This document shows, piece by piece, positions 14,301 through 21,550 of a DNA stretch of 64,000 nucleotides. Origin of the DNA: Corallococcus sp. EGB (lineage in GTDB: Bacteria; Myxococcota; Myxococcia; Myxococcales; Myxococcaceae); contig NZ_CP079946.1 in assembly GCF_019968905.1 (NCBI RefSeq), positions 5,022,001 through 5,086,000 of the forward strand, in the 5' to 3' direction. Within the stretch, counting starts at the first letter, position 1. Each line of letters begins with the position of its first letter. The notes beneath the pieces are model-generated. The model saw only the letters and a list, made by a program, of their open reading frames with translations. It was not told the origin of the DNA and did not search any database. Made by a program: the position numbers and the translations under genes.

Positions 14301-17300
14301 TCTCGAAGGGCACGTCCTGGTGCGCGTACGCGCCCATGGCCGTCGCGCGCACCCGGCCCAGCAGCTCCCGGAAGGTGGGAGCGCCGGACAGCCGCGTGCG
14401 CATCACCAGCGTGTTGACGAAGAAGCCCACCAGGCCCTGGAGCTCCGCGCGGCCCCGGCCCGCGATGGCCGTGCCCACGCTGACGTCGTCCTGTCCCGAC
14501 CGGCGAGCGAGCACCGCCTGGAAGCCGGCCAGCAGCACCATGAAGGGCGTGACGCCCTCACGCACCGCCAGCGCCCGCACCGCGTCGGCCAGTGAGGCGT
14601 CCAGCACCACCGGCACCCGGGCCCCCTGCGTCCCACGCTCGGCGGGGCGGGGCCGGTCCGTCGCCAGCTCCAGCAGCCGGGGAGCGCCCGCGAGCTGCCG
14701 GCGCCAGTAATCCAGCTGGGACGCCAGCGCGGTCCCGTTCAGCAATTCCCGCTGCCACTCCGCGTAATCGGCGTACCCCAACGGCAGCGTGGGCAGCGGC
14801 GATGGCCGGCCCTCGCGCAGCGCCGCGTAGAGCGCGGAGACCTCGCGCACCAGCACGGCCATCGACGTGCCGTCCGACACGGCATGGTGAATCACGAGCA
14901 CCAGCACGTGCGTGCGCGCATCGAGCGTCAGCAACGTAGCGCGCACCAGCGGCCCTCGCGTGAGCTCGAAGGGGCGGCGGGCCTCATCGTGCGTGAGGCG
15001 GGATGCTTCCGCCTCACGGTCTTCCAGCGGCAGGGACTCCAGCGACACGCGCGCCAGCGGCAGCACGGCGTCCCGGGAGATGACCTGCAGCGGCCGTCCA
15101 TCCCTCTCGCGGAAGGACGTCCTCAGCGAGTCATGGCGCGCCGCGAGGGCCTGGAGGCTGCCCTCCAGCGCGGCCACCTCCAGGTCGCCCTCCAGGCGCA
15201 CGGCGGCGGGGAGGTTGTAGGTCACGTCACCCGGCGCGTACCGGTCCAGGAACCACAGCCTCGCCTGCGCGAAGGACACCGCCCGGTCACCGCTCACATC
15301 CCTGCGACGCAGCGCGCTGGCCGCGGGACCCGACGCCTCCCGGAGCGAGACCAACTGCCGCGCGAAGGACGTGATGCTCGGCCCCTGGAGGAGCCACTCC
15401 ATGGGCACCGTCAGCCCCGTCCCCGTGCTCACCGCATGGGCCAGCTCCACCGCGCCCAGCGAGTCCAACCCGTAGCGCGTCACCGGAGCATCGACGTCGA
15501 TCTCCTCACGCCCCACGCGCACGTGCCGGGCCACGGTGTCGCGCAGCCAGGCCACCAGCGCCTCCGCGTCCGGCCTCGAGGTCAGCGCCTCAGGCGCTTC
15601 GGGCTGAGCGCCAGCGGCAACGCTGGCAGCCGAACGAAGGGGCCCCTCCGACGCCGCAGCCGATGGAAGGGGCGTTCCCGACGTCGGATCCGCGCTCACA
15701 GGTACCTCCTGCCGCCACGCCGTCACCTCCTGCAACGTGCCCGCGAGGAACGCCGCGCGGCACGCATGCCGCTGCACCTTGCCGCTCGAAGTCTTCGGCA
15801 GGCTGCCCGGCTCGATGAGCACCACGGCCTGCGCCTGCACCTCATGCGACTCCGCCAACCGCTGACGGATGACTCCCACCGCCGCGTCCGCCGCCGCGAG
15901 CTGCTCGCGCAGCCCCCCCAGCCGCCGCACGTCGACCTCCTGCACCACCACCGCGCGCTCCTCGCCCGCCACCTCCACCGAGAACACCGCGCCGCCCCCG
16001 GGCCGCAGCGCCGGGTGCGCCGCCTCCACCGTCGCCTCCAGGTCCTGTGGATAGTGGTTGCGCCCGCGCAGGATGATGAGGTCCTTGCGCCGCCCCGTGA
16101 CGTACAGCTCACCGTCCGGCCGCAGGAACCCCAGGTCCCCCGTGCGCAGGTACGGCCCGCCGTCCTCACCCGCGATGCGCGCCTGGAACGTCTCGCGCGT
16201 CGCATCCTCCCGGCCCCAATACCCCTGGGCCACGCTCGCCCCCGACACCCAGATCTCACCCACCGCACCGGGGGCGCGGCGCTCCAGCGTCTCCGGATCC
16301 ACGATGGCGATCCGCTGCTCCGCCAGCGTCCGGCCACAGCCCACCAGGGTCCGGGCCCCGGGCTCCGCCGCGTCCACTTCCTCGGCGCGGTGCCGCTCCA
16401 GCGCCGCGCCCGACAGCGTCAGCGACACCGGCGGCGCCGGCTTCTCGCCTCCGGAGACGATGAGCGTGCCCTCCGCCAGGCCGTAGCATGGATAGAACGC
16501 CTCGCGCCGGAAGCCGCTCGGGCCGAAGGCCTCCACGAAGCGCTCCAGCGTCTCCGGGCGGATCGGCTCCGCGCCGCAGAAGGCCACCTCCCACCGGCTC
16601 AGGTCCAACGCCCGCCGCTGCTCCGGCGTGCTCTTCCTCACGCACAGGTCGAACGCGAAGTTCGGCCCGCCGCTGATGGTGCCCCCGAAACGCGACACCG
16701 CCTCCAGCCAGGCCATGGGCCGCTTGAGGAACGCCATCGGCGACATCAGCGCCACCGGGAACCCGCCGAACAGCGGCTCCAGGATGCCGCCGATGAGCCC
16801 CATGTCGTGGTACGGCGGCAGCCAGATGACCCCCACGCTGTCCGTCCGCGCCCCGAAGGCGCCGTGGATCAACGACAGGTTGTGCAACAGATTGCCATGC
16901 GTGAGCATCACGCCCTTCGGAGTGCCCGTGCTCCCGGACGTGTACTGAAGAAACGCGAGCGACTCCGCGCCCAGCCCCTCCGGCGCCACCCAGTCCCGCT
17001 CGCCGCCTTCCGCGAGCGTGTCCGTCGCCATCCAGTGCAGCGCGCGGAAGTCCGGCGCCTGCGCGAAGACGAAGTCCGCCAACTCCAGGATGCCGGACGT
17101 GGTGAGCACCACCGACGCGCGCGCGTCCTGGATGATGGCGCGCAGGCGGGGCAGGGTGCGCTCCATCCGCATCGGGGCCGGCGGATACGCGGGCACCGCC
17201 ACCGCGCCCGCGTACAGACAGCCGAAGAAGCCCGCGATGTAGTCCAGCCCCGGCGGGTACAGCAGCAACACGCGCTCGCCCACCGCGCCCCGCTCGCGCA

Positions 17301-17463
17301 GCGCCGCCGCGATCCGCCGCGCGCGCACGTCCAGGTCCAACGCGCTCCAGACGGTCTCCTCGCCGTCGGTCTCACCCAGGAACGTGTAGAGCGGCGCGCG
17401 TGCGGAAGGCCCTTGGACAAGCTTCAGCAGGACACCGGGGAGGGTTCGCGAAAGGTCGTGCAC
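1..17463 (-). CDS. FAAL-initiated hybrid NRPS/PKS megasynthase, 3' end outside window
   Basis: One minus-strand frame stays open from about 17463 to the window edge, at least 5821 codons. Frame was checked at residues 172, 668, 1327, 1718, 2774, 3442, 4079, 4982 and 5733, all in the same phase. Domain order is FAAL, T, C-A-T, C-A-T, C-A-T, KS-AT-T, C, then an A-like domain interrupted by a luciferase-like monooxygenase. It should activate a fatty acid, condense three amino acids, extend once with malonate and add or modify a further residue. There is no epimerase, ketoreductase or thioesterase in the visible part. The start is taken as GTG at 17463 because FAAL homology begins there; no strong ribosome site is visible. 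The gene lies 135 bp downstream of the PilZ-Hsp70 gene on the same strand. The product is not identified. Confidence 0.95.
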   Translation of the reverse strand, partial: MHDLSRTLPGVLLKLVQGPSARAPLYTFLGETDGEETVWSALDLDVRARRIAAALRERGAVGERVLLLYPPGLDYIAGFFGCLYAGAVAVPAYPPAPMRMERTLPRLRAIIQDARASVVLTTSGILELADFVFAQAPDFRALHWMATDTLAEGGERDWVAPEGLGAESLAFLQYTSGSTGTPKGVMLTHGNLLHNLSLIHGAFGARTDSVGVIWLPPYHDMGLIGGILEPLFGGFPVALMSPMAFLKRPMAWLEAVSRFGGTISGGPNFAFDLCVRKSTPEQRRALDLSRWEVAFCGAEPIRPETLERFVEAFGPSGFRREAFYPCYGLAEGTLIVSGGEKPAPPVSLTLSGAALERHRAEEVDAAEPGARTLVGCGRTLAEQRIAIVDPETLERRAPGAVGEIWVSGASVAQGYWGREDATRETFQARIAGEDGGPYLRTGDLGFLRPDGELYVTGRRKDLIILRGRNHYPQDLEATVEAAHPALRPGGGAVFSVEVAGEERAVVVQEVDVRRLGGLREQLAAADAAVGVIRQRLAESHEVQAQAVVLIEPGSLPKTSSGKVQRHACRAAFLAGTLQEVTAWRQEVPVSADPTSGTPLPSAAASEGPLRSAASVAAGAQPEAPEALTSRPDAEALVAWLRDTVARHVRVGREEIDVDAPVTRYGLDSLGAVELAHAVSTGTGLTVPMEWLLQGPSITSFARQLVSLREASGPAASALRRRDVSGDRAVSFAQARLWFLDRYAPGDVTYNLPAAVRLEGDLEVAALEGSLQALAARHDSLRTSFRERDGRPLQVISRDAVLPLARVSLESLPLEDREAEASRLTHDEARRPFELTRGPLVRATLLTLDARTHVLVLVIHHAVSDGTSMAVLVREVSALYAALREGRPSPLPTLPLGYADYAEWQRELLNGTALASQLDYWRRQLAGAPRLLELATDRPRPAERGTQGARVPVVLDASLADAVRALAVREGVTPFMVLLAGFQAVLARRSGQDDVSVGTAIAGRGRAELQGLVGFFVNTLVMRTRLSGAPTFRELLGRVRATAMGAYAHQDVPFEKLVEALQPTRERGHTPLFQVMFILQGAQVGAPVLPGLQSRLVDVHTGTAMFDLTLSLSGSARGFEGWLEYATELFDANTVARIAGHLRVLLEAAVADPSRTVDALPWLEAAEAEHLLALSRGPDVEFPSDATVSSRFAAQVARTPDAVALVAGDERLTYRALRARVRALAHTLRQRGVGPESVVGLCVDRSVELAVGMLGILEAGAAYLPLDPAYPAQRLAAMWEDSGAKVLVGPRRLEDVITVPAERRLFLDDVDASVGADFVRSASDARTLAYVLYTSGSTGRPKGVGVPHRTVMNFFRAMDAHVSPIPGTWLAMTSISFDISVLELLWSWTRGFQVVLAPTGLEPAAFADLLERHAVTHFQCTPSYARALVEEPRALRALGGLRQLLVGGEALPGHLAARLRAHVPALLNLYGPTETTVWSSMHRVDSDTSGTVSLGRPLANTGLHVLDAQLRPVPVGVPGELFIGGEGVVRGYLGRPDLTAERFVPDAFRDTPGARQYRTGDRVRWLADGTLEFLGRVDHQVKLRGFRIETGEIEAALRAHPGVREAVATVREDVPGEPRLVAYVVPAFVEADALREHLRSRLPGFMVPSAFVGLDALPLTPNGKVDRGALPAPTVIPAASEDAGPLTPVQEQLAALFQDVLHVERVGAHDDFFALGGHSLLATQLVTRVASRFGVDLPVRALFDAPTVARLAERIEALPFRRPTEPIPAVSRDGALPLSFAQQRMWFLDRLEPGQALYNIPLALRLSGPLDVEVLRRTFAEVVRRHEPLRTTFEERDGQPLQRIHAPPVEWSLPVETLPEGAERDATLHQRMREDATWPFDLSTGPLLRTRLLRLAPNEHVLLLCMHHIVTDGWSMGVLVDEVARLYPAFLEGQTSPLPALEVQAADFAAWQHQQEASEPAREQLEALRESLKDVPVLTLPAEQGLPGTRSTRGGSHVFTLPASLVRSLEQVGRDRDATLFMVLMAGYQAVLSRYSGQEDFAVGTPVAHRTRPELEPLIGVFLNTLVLRARLEGAPRFSELLDRVRESSLAAFAHQDVPYEKLVEAVAQARGGDRASLFQVMFVLQNAPLSTPALPGVRVERLPTSTETARFDLILSLTPGDDGLEGALEYSRDLFSDDAAARFATHFRILLEAVVRDAATPVWRLPLMDAAERAQVLHVFGAPDLRPLREPPLLECFEAQVQRAPDAVAVEHEGRTLTYAQLDARANQLARHLLARGLQLEGRVGLCLERGLDLIVGMLGVVKAGGCYVPLDPAYPASRLAFMFQDAGLSLVVTERSLPSAVQDMSWPTVSLEADRDAISRHDTAAPGVRLLPEQWVYVLYTSGSTGTPKGVGVSAASIVHLLRDTNYVRLGPDDRMVQGGTPSFDIATFEVWGALLNGARLIILPREVTLAPTELARALRETGATTAMFATALVHTVAREVPDAFATMRVVFCAGEAANADAMRAVLRAGPPGRLVNFYGPTETTVGATTHDLNDLPEHVTSVSIGRPMTRVQAYVLDSHGQPVPVGVPGELYLGGDGVGRGYLGRPALTAERFVPSPFGDVPGARLFRTGDRVRWRADGTLDFLGRMDTQVKLRGFRIELGEVESLVRQHPAVKAAVAGVLDDGTGDPRLVAWYVPRTPVDAAELRAFVAERLPAPLVPSAFVPLDALPLTPSGKVDRKALPTPGAGSVAMAPAKPQRMTPFQQRVADLFREVLRVPRVGVHDDFFALGGHSLLATRLLSRVRSTFQVELPLRGLFEGATVADVTEQVEAQLLTRSDLPRVPALRRVARDADLPLSFAQQRLWVVEQLQPGATPYVLVGAVRLEGPLDVEALRRALEVLVERHEALRTTFALKGREPVQLIQPAPVWALPVTNLDPIPPGEREAEVHRLAREEAGRPFDLGVGPLLRTRLLRLSSSHHVLLLGMHHVVSDGWSLGVMVREVATAYAAFASGAAPALPALPVQYADFAAWQRGWLQGDVLADEVAWWKEQLAGAPRVLDLPTDKPRPTTRSPHGALLPVHVPSALTDRLVGIARHEGATPFMALLAVWQVLLSRYSRQEDLLVGAPIAGRTHGDVEGLVGFFVNTLVLRARIAPEASFRALLGQVRDTTLAAYEHQDLPFEKLVEELQVPRDLARTPLVQAVFALQNAPAGVLEAPGLRMELLEVDAGTAHFDLGLLLTETPDGLRGSVEYSTDLFERDSMARLAGHLRVLLEAVVSSPDAPISGLPWLTPEEHRQVIVAWNDTALPYPSDSTVAARFELHAARQPDAIAVEDGEERLTYAQLDARANQLAHLLRARGVGPDVPVALCLERSVGFVVAVLGILKAGGAYVPLDASYPAQRLSFMLEDARPHLLVTTHALHARLHLPDASLPCLFLEELPLDGQPTTAPRTGVGPRNLAYVIFTSGSGGRPKGVGIEHRGLLRLMHSAPYTRYGARDTGLLFAPVSFDGSVLELWTPLLHGGRLVVFPGHVPAGDMDTLARVVERHGVAFVHLPSGLFSQLMEHRPDILGRLRELHAGGDIVSAPHVRKAVEALGIPFTNAYGPTECSVVATTFTVERPEQVGLSVPIGAPLANTSVYVLDARLHPVPVGVPGELFLGGDGVARGYVSRPDLTAERFVPDAQGSTPGARLYRTGDLVRWRPDGTLEFLGRADHQVKVRGFRIELAEVEAALRDLPEVQESAVVVREDVPGDKRLVAYATPRAGRVLEAPAMRAALRQRLPEYMVPSVFVALATLPLNPSGKVDRKALPAPDAATTGRSGRFVEPSHPLEQRLAPVFARELGTDRVGAQDHLFEDLGATSLTVVRLAARLREELQREVPVVWLFEHPTLEGLVQRLERESQGSNASPPVSASPGHRPREVPTSVASGGIAIIGMAGRFPGAMTVADFWRNLRGGVESITRFTPDELEHMPVLPEGVELWHHPAFVPAAGVLDGVDRFDPAFFDMSLREAQFTDPQQRLFLQTAWAALEDAGIDPDRFPGAISLYAGATGSGYTDAVRQAMPLDAASFMELHGTATHESLATKTSFKLGLTGESTLLYTACSTGLVAVHLACQSLRTGQSDVALAGATRLSLPQRTGYVAQEGLIFSADGHCRAFDAKAGGTLAGNGVGAVVLKRLEDALRDGDAIYAVIRGSALNNDGRNKSGFTAPSVQGQAAVVSQALANAGVSPEAVGYVEAHGTATPLGDPIEVAALTRAYGLGAEHRGRIALASLKTNVGHLDTVAGLAGLMKAALSLHHGEIPPSLHFERPNPQIDFDAGPFFVNTTLRPWPRGETPRFAAVSSFGIGGTNAHAILEEAPMRQSGSTTRSHQLVVLSARSPEALQAAARQLDGHVAEGVDAQTLADLAFTHAVGRKAFEYRQALVVKDAADLTRQLGKPAAAVKTEKRAPRVAFVFSGQGAQRIGMGRELVEASPRFREHLDGCLALLEAPLRARVSALLSPGADAEMEAKAALADTRVALPALFSVQVSLARLWQDLGVTPYAVLGHSFGEYAAACVAGVLSLEDAMHLTVARGELMHRMPPGAMLAVALPVASVQPLLSGRLELAAVNAPDRCVVSGPVEDVERLEAELKARKAGAVRMPAPHAFHSADVEPVMAELARVVGTLRRSEPSVRYVSSLTGTVAQPGQLADPRYWTEQMRRPVHFTRAVETLQEEGCAVLLEVGPGQDVTPLVRANLAREETGPRVRGLASLRVGGTTTEQMGWLQAVGELWTAGVAVDWTALYAHEQRLRLHLPTYAFQEKTVWVEPKGPASGRITTATRSAVEVSAPGTGAGPAVSPGASLGGGGGAGRVATLTEVASSNGRPLTDSPHAASLATTQDDASQVATSQSPTRTDTSSYVTSATTQAPGVPPHSPQLPTLVDAATSSTAQVPARADATSFDRSPMPTRTDAADSDEPGTVAPAASRPVRDDAPRGEVEERVAALWRDRLGLEFVGRNDDFLEIGGNSLTAAQLLNQVRDAFGVNLPLAALFEAPTVAGIAARLEPLLRQAPQARVSVELPLVPLPRTGELPLSFVQERVWRLEQHLPGQSAYNIPFVLRLEGDVNAAVLERGINEIVQRHEALRTTYDAVDGRPVQRFHAHMHVPLTRVELRGPLETREPEALRLAREDAAKPFDLVHGPVLRTTLVRLEPQLHLLLGCLHHIVSDTLSIALFVQELGQLYDAFLQDRPSPLPPLPLQYADFGAWQRQGIAEGRLPEQDQGWRQRLAGMPRRLELPTDRPRPPESPLTSARMTVDFPPALARELTAFARREGFTGYMTVLAAWQTLLHRYTGQTDVVVGTPIANRTRPELLPLIGYVAHSAAFRTRFTDGLTFRELLAQVRDEVADAQTRPDVPFEYLVEALIPGKDIGRGRMTDSVFVYHTGAAAGATTLELTGMRGSLVEVPGTPVQWGATLADLTLVLSESHGRVHGALEYATELFDAATVARLVEHFQVLLGAALARPETPVSLLPLATEAERRAWPAPRASPGFTSVPALLAERRARHADTTAVSRGDAHWTWAELGARADALASRLKALGVTAGTPVAVCLRPSPEKLAALWAVLAAGAAGLALGPADLGQLSVYAPEGERVPVLVTTRALVASVRVEASRVVYVEDVEAATVALVSGEDAHALAWLLPTGSGQPAWALGHRELSEFFAGLDARLSPPDGGAWLSASEASADRPELEALWALTRGLRVVYPPERISAGLVALGGGGPRAKAMDLSLIYFANDEDTVQGPKYELLLEGAKFADAHGFSAVWTPERHFHSFGGLYPQPAVVAAGLATVTKHLRLRSGSVVLPLHDPLLIAEQ
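2470..5750 (-). other. PKS module: KS-AT-carrier, malonyl-type AT, no reductive domains
   Basis: The ketosynthase has its full triad: Cys4079 in TACSTG, His4215 in EAHGTATPLGDP and His4255 in KTNVGHLD. The acyltransferase has GHSFGEY with Ser4524 and HAFH at 4620-4623, the usual malonyl-CoA signature. No ketoreductase or dehydratase follows, so a beta-keto group is expected. A linker of about 170 residues rich in Thr, Ser, Asp and Pro with TRTD-like repeats separates the AT from a carrier with Ser4982 in IGGNSL. Confidence 0.88.
5860..9000 (-). other. NRPS module 3: C-A-T with altered A3 core
   Basis: The condensation motif HHVVSDG starts at residue 2967. The A-domain core reads FTSGSGGRPKG near residue 3443, with glycine where the phosphate-binding threonine normally sits. 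By-eye pocket residues are D-G-L-H-H-G-A-V-V, without a match I know. The carrier has LGATSL rather than LGGHSL, but its serine (residue 3839) is kept. Confidence 0.85.
9070..12180 (-). other. NRPS module 2: C-A-T, substrate unknown
   Basis: The condensation motif HHIVTDG starts at residue 1906. The A-domain core LYTSGSTGTPKG lies near residue 2380, and the carrier serine in LGGHSL is residue 2774. By-eye pocket residues are D-I-F-M-F-A-F-V-G, which I cannot match to a known amino acid. Confidence 0.85.
12250..15350 (-). other. NRPS module 1: C-A-T, A domain reads as glycine
   Basis: The condensation motif HHAVSDG sits at residues 859-865; it accepts the acyl chain from the loading carrier. 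The A domain has LYTSGSTGRPKG near residue 1332. Aligning by eye to the GrsA pocket gives the signature D-I-L-Q-L-G-L-V-W, which resembles published glycine codes; this is an inference from a manual alignment. The carrier motif LGGHSL has its serine at residue 1718. Confidence 0.85.
15400..17463 (-). other. Loading module: fatty acyl-AMP ligase plus carrier protein
   Basis: Residues 1 to about 580 match fatty acyl-AMP ligases, with the adenylate-forming core TSGSTGTPKG near residue 175 and a downstream YHDMGLIGG motif typical of FAALs. The carrier domain has GLDSLG with its phosphopantetheine serine at residue 668. FAALs activate a free fatty acid as acyl-AMP and pass it to the adjacent carrier, so the product should be N-acylated, a lipopeptide. 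The chain length cannot be read from the sequence. Confidence 0.9.
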
Positions 17464-17529
17464 GGGTGGCCATCCATGTGTCGAAACAACGGCGACACTT
17501 CATAGCAGCCTGGATGCTCTGTCCCGAGG

Positions 17530-17556
17530 GACTCCCGGTGATGAAACACGGGAGTC
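17530..17556. terminator. Hairpin between PilZ-Hsp70 gene and megasynthase
   Basis: The arms GACTCCCG and CGGGAGTC form an 8-bp stem around an 11-nt loop in the 135-bp gap. On the plus strand it is followed by TTTG; on the minus strand, where both genes are read, no T-run follows. It could be a weak terminator or an attenuator. Confidence 0.4.
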
Positions 17557-17598
17557 TTTGACGCAAGCCTGCTCGCGAAGCAGGGACCCGCCACGCCA

Positions 17599-19836
17599 TC
17601 ACGCGCGGCCGAACAGCCCCTTCAACCACCCCATGAAACCTTTCTGCCTGGACACGACGGCCGCATCCGGCGCGGCCTCCGGAACGACCGGCGCGGACAC
17701 CGCGGCCTTGCGTCCCGGGGGCGCGCCCCCCGGCGTCACCACCGGAGGCACCGGAGCCGAAGCGGCCTCCTCCTGCGCCAGCCGCGCCTTCACCGCCTCC
17801 GGCGTGTCGCGAGTGGTGAACGTGCTCACCACCTCGCGCCCCGTGGTGCCCTCCCGGGCCGTCACCTTCAGCAGCGACTCGTTGTTCACCTCGAAGGTCA
17901 CCGTCACCTGCACCGCGCCGCGAGGCTTCTTCGGCAGGCCCGCGAGCCGCAGCGTGCCCAGGTACTCGTTGTCCTGCGCGCGCTCGGAGTCGCCCTGGAA
18001 GACGGTGAGCTCCAGCTCCGTCTGCCCGTCCCGATGCGTGGAGAGCGTGTAGCTCTTCGCGGCCGGCAGCGACACGTTGCGCTCCAGGACCGGCTTGAAG
18101 CGCCCACCCGGCAGCGCCACGCCAATGGCCATGGGCAGCACGTCGATGAGCACCACGCCTTCCACCTGCCCCAGGCTGTGCGCCAGCAGCGCCGCGCCGA
18201 GCGCCACGGCCTCGTCCGGGTGCACGCCCTTGCTGGGCGGCCGCCCGAAGAACTTCGTGATCTTCTCGTGCACCAGCGGGAAGCGGCTCTGCCCGCCGAC
18301 GAGGATCACCTCGTCGATGTCCTGCGGCTTCAGCCCCTTGGCTTGCAGCACCTCGTCGCAGACCTGGACCGTGCGGTCCACCAGGCCCTCCGTCAGCGCG
18401 ATCAACTTCTGCCGCGTGAGCGTGACGTCCAGGTCATACGGCTTGTTGTCGATCATCGTGATGAAGGCCACGTGCACCCGCATCTCCGAGCGCTCGGACA
18501 GGGCGCACTTGGCCCGCTCCGCCGCGTCGTTGATGCGCTGCAGGGCCACCCGGTCCCCCTGGAAGGCGCGGCCCGTCTGCCGCTGGAACTCCTCCAGGAG
18601 GTACTCCACGATGGCGTTGTCGAAGTCGATGCCGCCCAGGAACGTGTCGCCGCCGGTGGAGATGACCTCGTAGACCGTGTCGTGCAGCTCCAGCACCGAC
18701 GCGTCGAACGTGCCACCGCCCAGGTCGTACACCAGCACGCGCTGGTTGAGCTTCTTGCCGTAGCCGTACGCCAGCGCCGCCGCCGTGGGCTCGTTGAGGA
18801 TGCGCTCCACGTACAGGCCCGCGAGCTTGCCCGCCTCGCGCACCGCGTGCCGCTGGTTGTCGTTGTAGTAGGCGGGCACCGTGATGACCGCCCGGGAGAT
18901 GGGCTGGCCCAGCTGGTTCTGCGCCACCTCGCGCACCTCGCGGAGGATCAGCGCGGAGATCTGCTGGAGCGAATAGATGCGGTCACCCAGGCGCACCGCC
19001 GCTTCACCGTTCTGGCCCGCGGCGATCTCGTAGTGGAAGCGGCCCTTGATCTGCCCCACGATGGGTGACGCGTAGGGCCGGCCCACCAGCCGCTTGGCGC
19101 CATACACCGTCTGGCGCGGGTTGGTGAGCATCTGCCCCTTCGCGGGGTGGCCCACCACCAGCTTGCCGCGCTGGTTGAACGCGAGGATGGAGGGCACCGT
19201 GTTGTGGCCCTCGCGGCTGTGCAGCACCCCGGGCTTGTTGTTCCGCACGAACGCGGCGCACGAGTTCGTCGTCCCCAGGTCGATGCCGATGACAGGCCCC
19301 GTCCGGGGCGGCTCCTCCGTGCCCAGCTCCAGCGCGGCGTCCGTCACCATCTCCAGGGCGGGGGCGGGCGGAGCGGCCGGCGCCTCCGCCCGGGGCGTGG
19401 CGCCCGGCTCCGCGACCGCGGCCGGGGGCAGGGAAGGGGCGGCGGCAGCGGCGGGGACCGTGAAATCCGCCGGGCCCACGCCGTGGGGCAGGGGCGGCAC
19501 GTCAGACTGGGCGTGCGGCAGGATGGCCACCGCCGCGTCCAGGAACCGGCGCGTCGCCGGGTCCGCCTCCCCGAACTTCAGGCCCATGCCGGAGATGCCC
19601 TGGCCCTGCTGCCCGGTGACGAAGTGGACGATCGCCGCCGTGTAGAGCAGCCGGTCGCCGCTCGCCAGGCGGAGGTCCAGGGTGACAGCCGTGCCAGGGG
19701 GGCGCACGGCCTTGGCGCGCAAATAGATGCCGCCCCGGGTGATGTTGCCCCCGTATTTCGCGAGGAACTCCTCGGGGGTGGCGAACGGAAGCTTCACCAC
19801 CAGCCCGACCGCCCCCGCTTGATTCAAATCCGCCAA
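17599..19836 (-). CDS. PilZ-domain/Hsp70 (DnaK-like) fusion protein
   Basis: The N-terminal 110 residues look like a myxobacterial PilZ-type domain (a conserved NITRGGIYL stretch, later GMGLKF), a family that often binds cyclic di-GMP. A Pro/Ala linker follows, then a full Hsp70 ATPase domain (GIDLGTTNSCAAF, YDLGGGTFDASVLE, VGGQSRFP) and a beta substrate-binding domain. The C-terminus is Ala/Pro-rich and ends in an amphipathic, Lys/Phe-rich segment. The frame is open up to 19959, but residues before 19836 show no domain; TTG at 19836 just before the PilZ region is my choice and is uncertain. The gene is divergent from guaB. A chaperone switched by a second messenger or by localisation is a reasonable inference. 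Whether it serves the downstream megasynthase is unknown. Confidence 0.85.
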   Translation of the reverse strand: MADLNQAGAVGLVVKLPFATPEEFLAKYGGNITRGGIYLRAKAVRPPGTAVTLDLRLASGDRLLYTAAIVHFVTGQQGQGISGMGLKFGEADPATRRFLDAAVAILPHAQSDVPPLPHGVGPADFTVPAAAAAPSLPPAAVAEPGATPRAEAPAAPPAPALEMVTDAALELGTEEPPRTGPVIGIDLGTTNSCAAFVRNNKPGVLHSREGHNTVPSILAFNQRGKLVVGHPAKGQMLTNPRQTVYGAKRLVGRPYASPIVGQIKGRFHYEIAAGQNGEAAVRLGDRIYSLQQISALILREVREVAQNQLGQPISRAVITVPAYYNDNQRHAVREAGKLAGLYVERILNEPTAAALAYGYGKKLNQRVLVYDLGGGTFDASVLELHDTVYEVISTGGDTFLGGIDFDNAIVEYLLEEFQRQTGRAFQGDRVALQRINDAAERAKCALSERSEMRVHVAFITMIDNKPYDLDVTLTRQKLIALTEGLVDRTVQVCDEVLQAKGLKPQDIDEVILVGGQSRFPLVHEKITKFFGRPPSKGVHPDEAVALGAALLAHSLGQVEGVVLIDVLPMAIGVALPGGRFKPVLERNVSLPAAKSYTLSTHRDGQTELELTVFQGDSERAQDNEYLGTLRLAGLPKKPRGAVQVTVTFEVNNESLLKVTAREGTTGREVVSTFTTRDTPEAVKARLAQEEAASAPVPPVVTPGGAPPGRKAAVSAPVVPEAAPDAAVVSRQKGFMGWLKGLFGRA

Positions 19837-19862
19837 GGCCCCGTCCCAGTCCCAAGGGGTGA

Positions 19863-21458
<1,596 letters not shown>

Positions 21459-21469
21459 GGCCGCCGGCT

Positions 21470-21539
21470 CGCCCCGGGCCTCTCCCTCGAGGGGGGCCTC
21501 GGGGCGGTGCGACTCCCCCGGTCAGCCGAGCCGGGGGAG
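21470..21539. terminator. Bidirectional terminator between convergent guaB and lipoprotein gene
   Basis: Two GC-rich inverted repeats lie back to back. The second is strongest: CTCCCCCGG at 21513-21521 pairs with CCGGGGGAG at 21531-21539. It sits in the 92-bp gap between two convergent genes and could stop both transcripts. Confidence 0.7.
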
Positions 21540-21550
21540 GGAAGCCAGGG

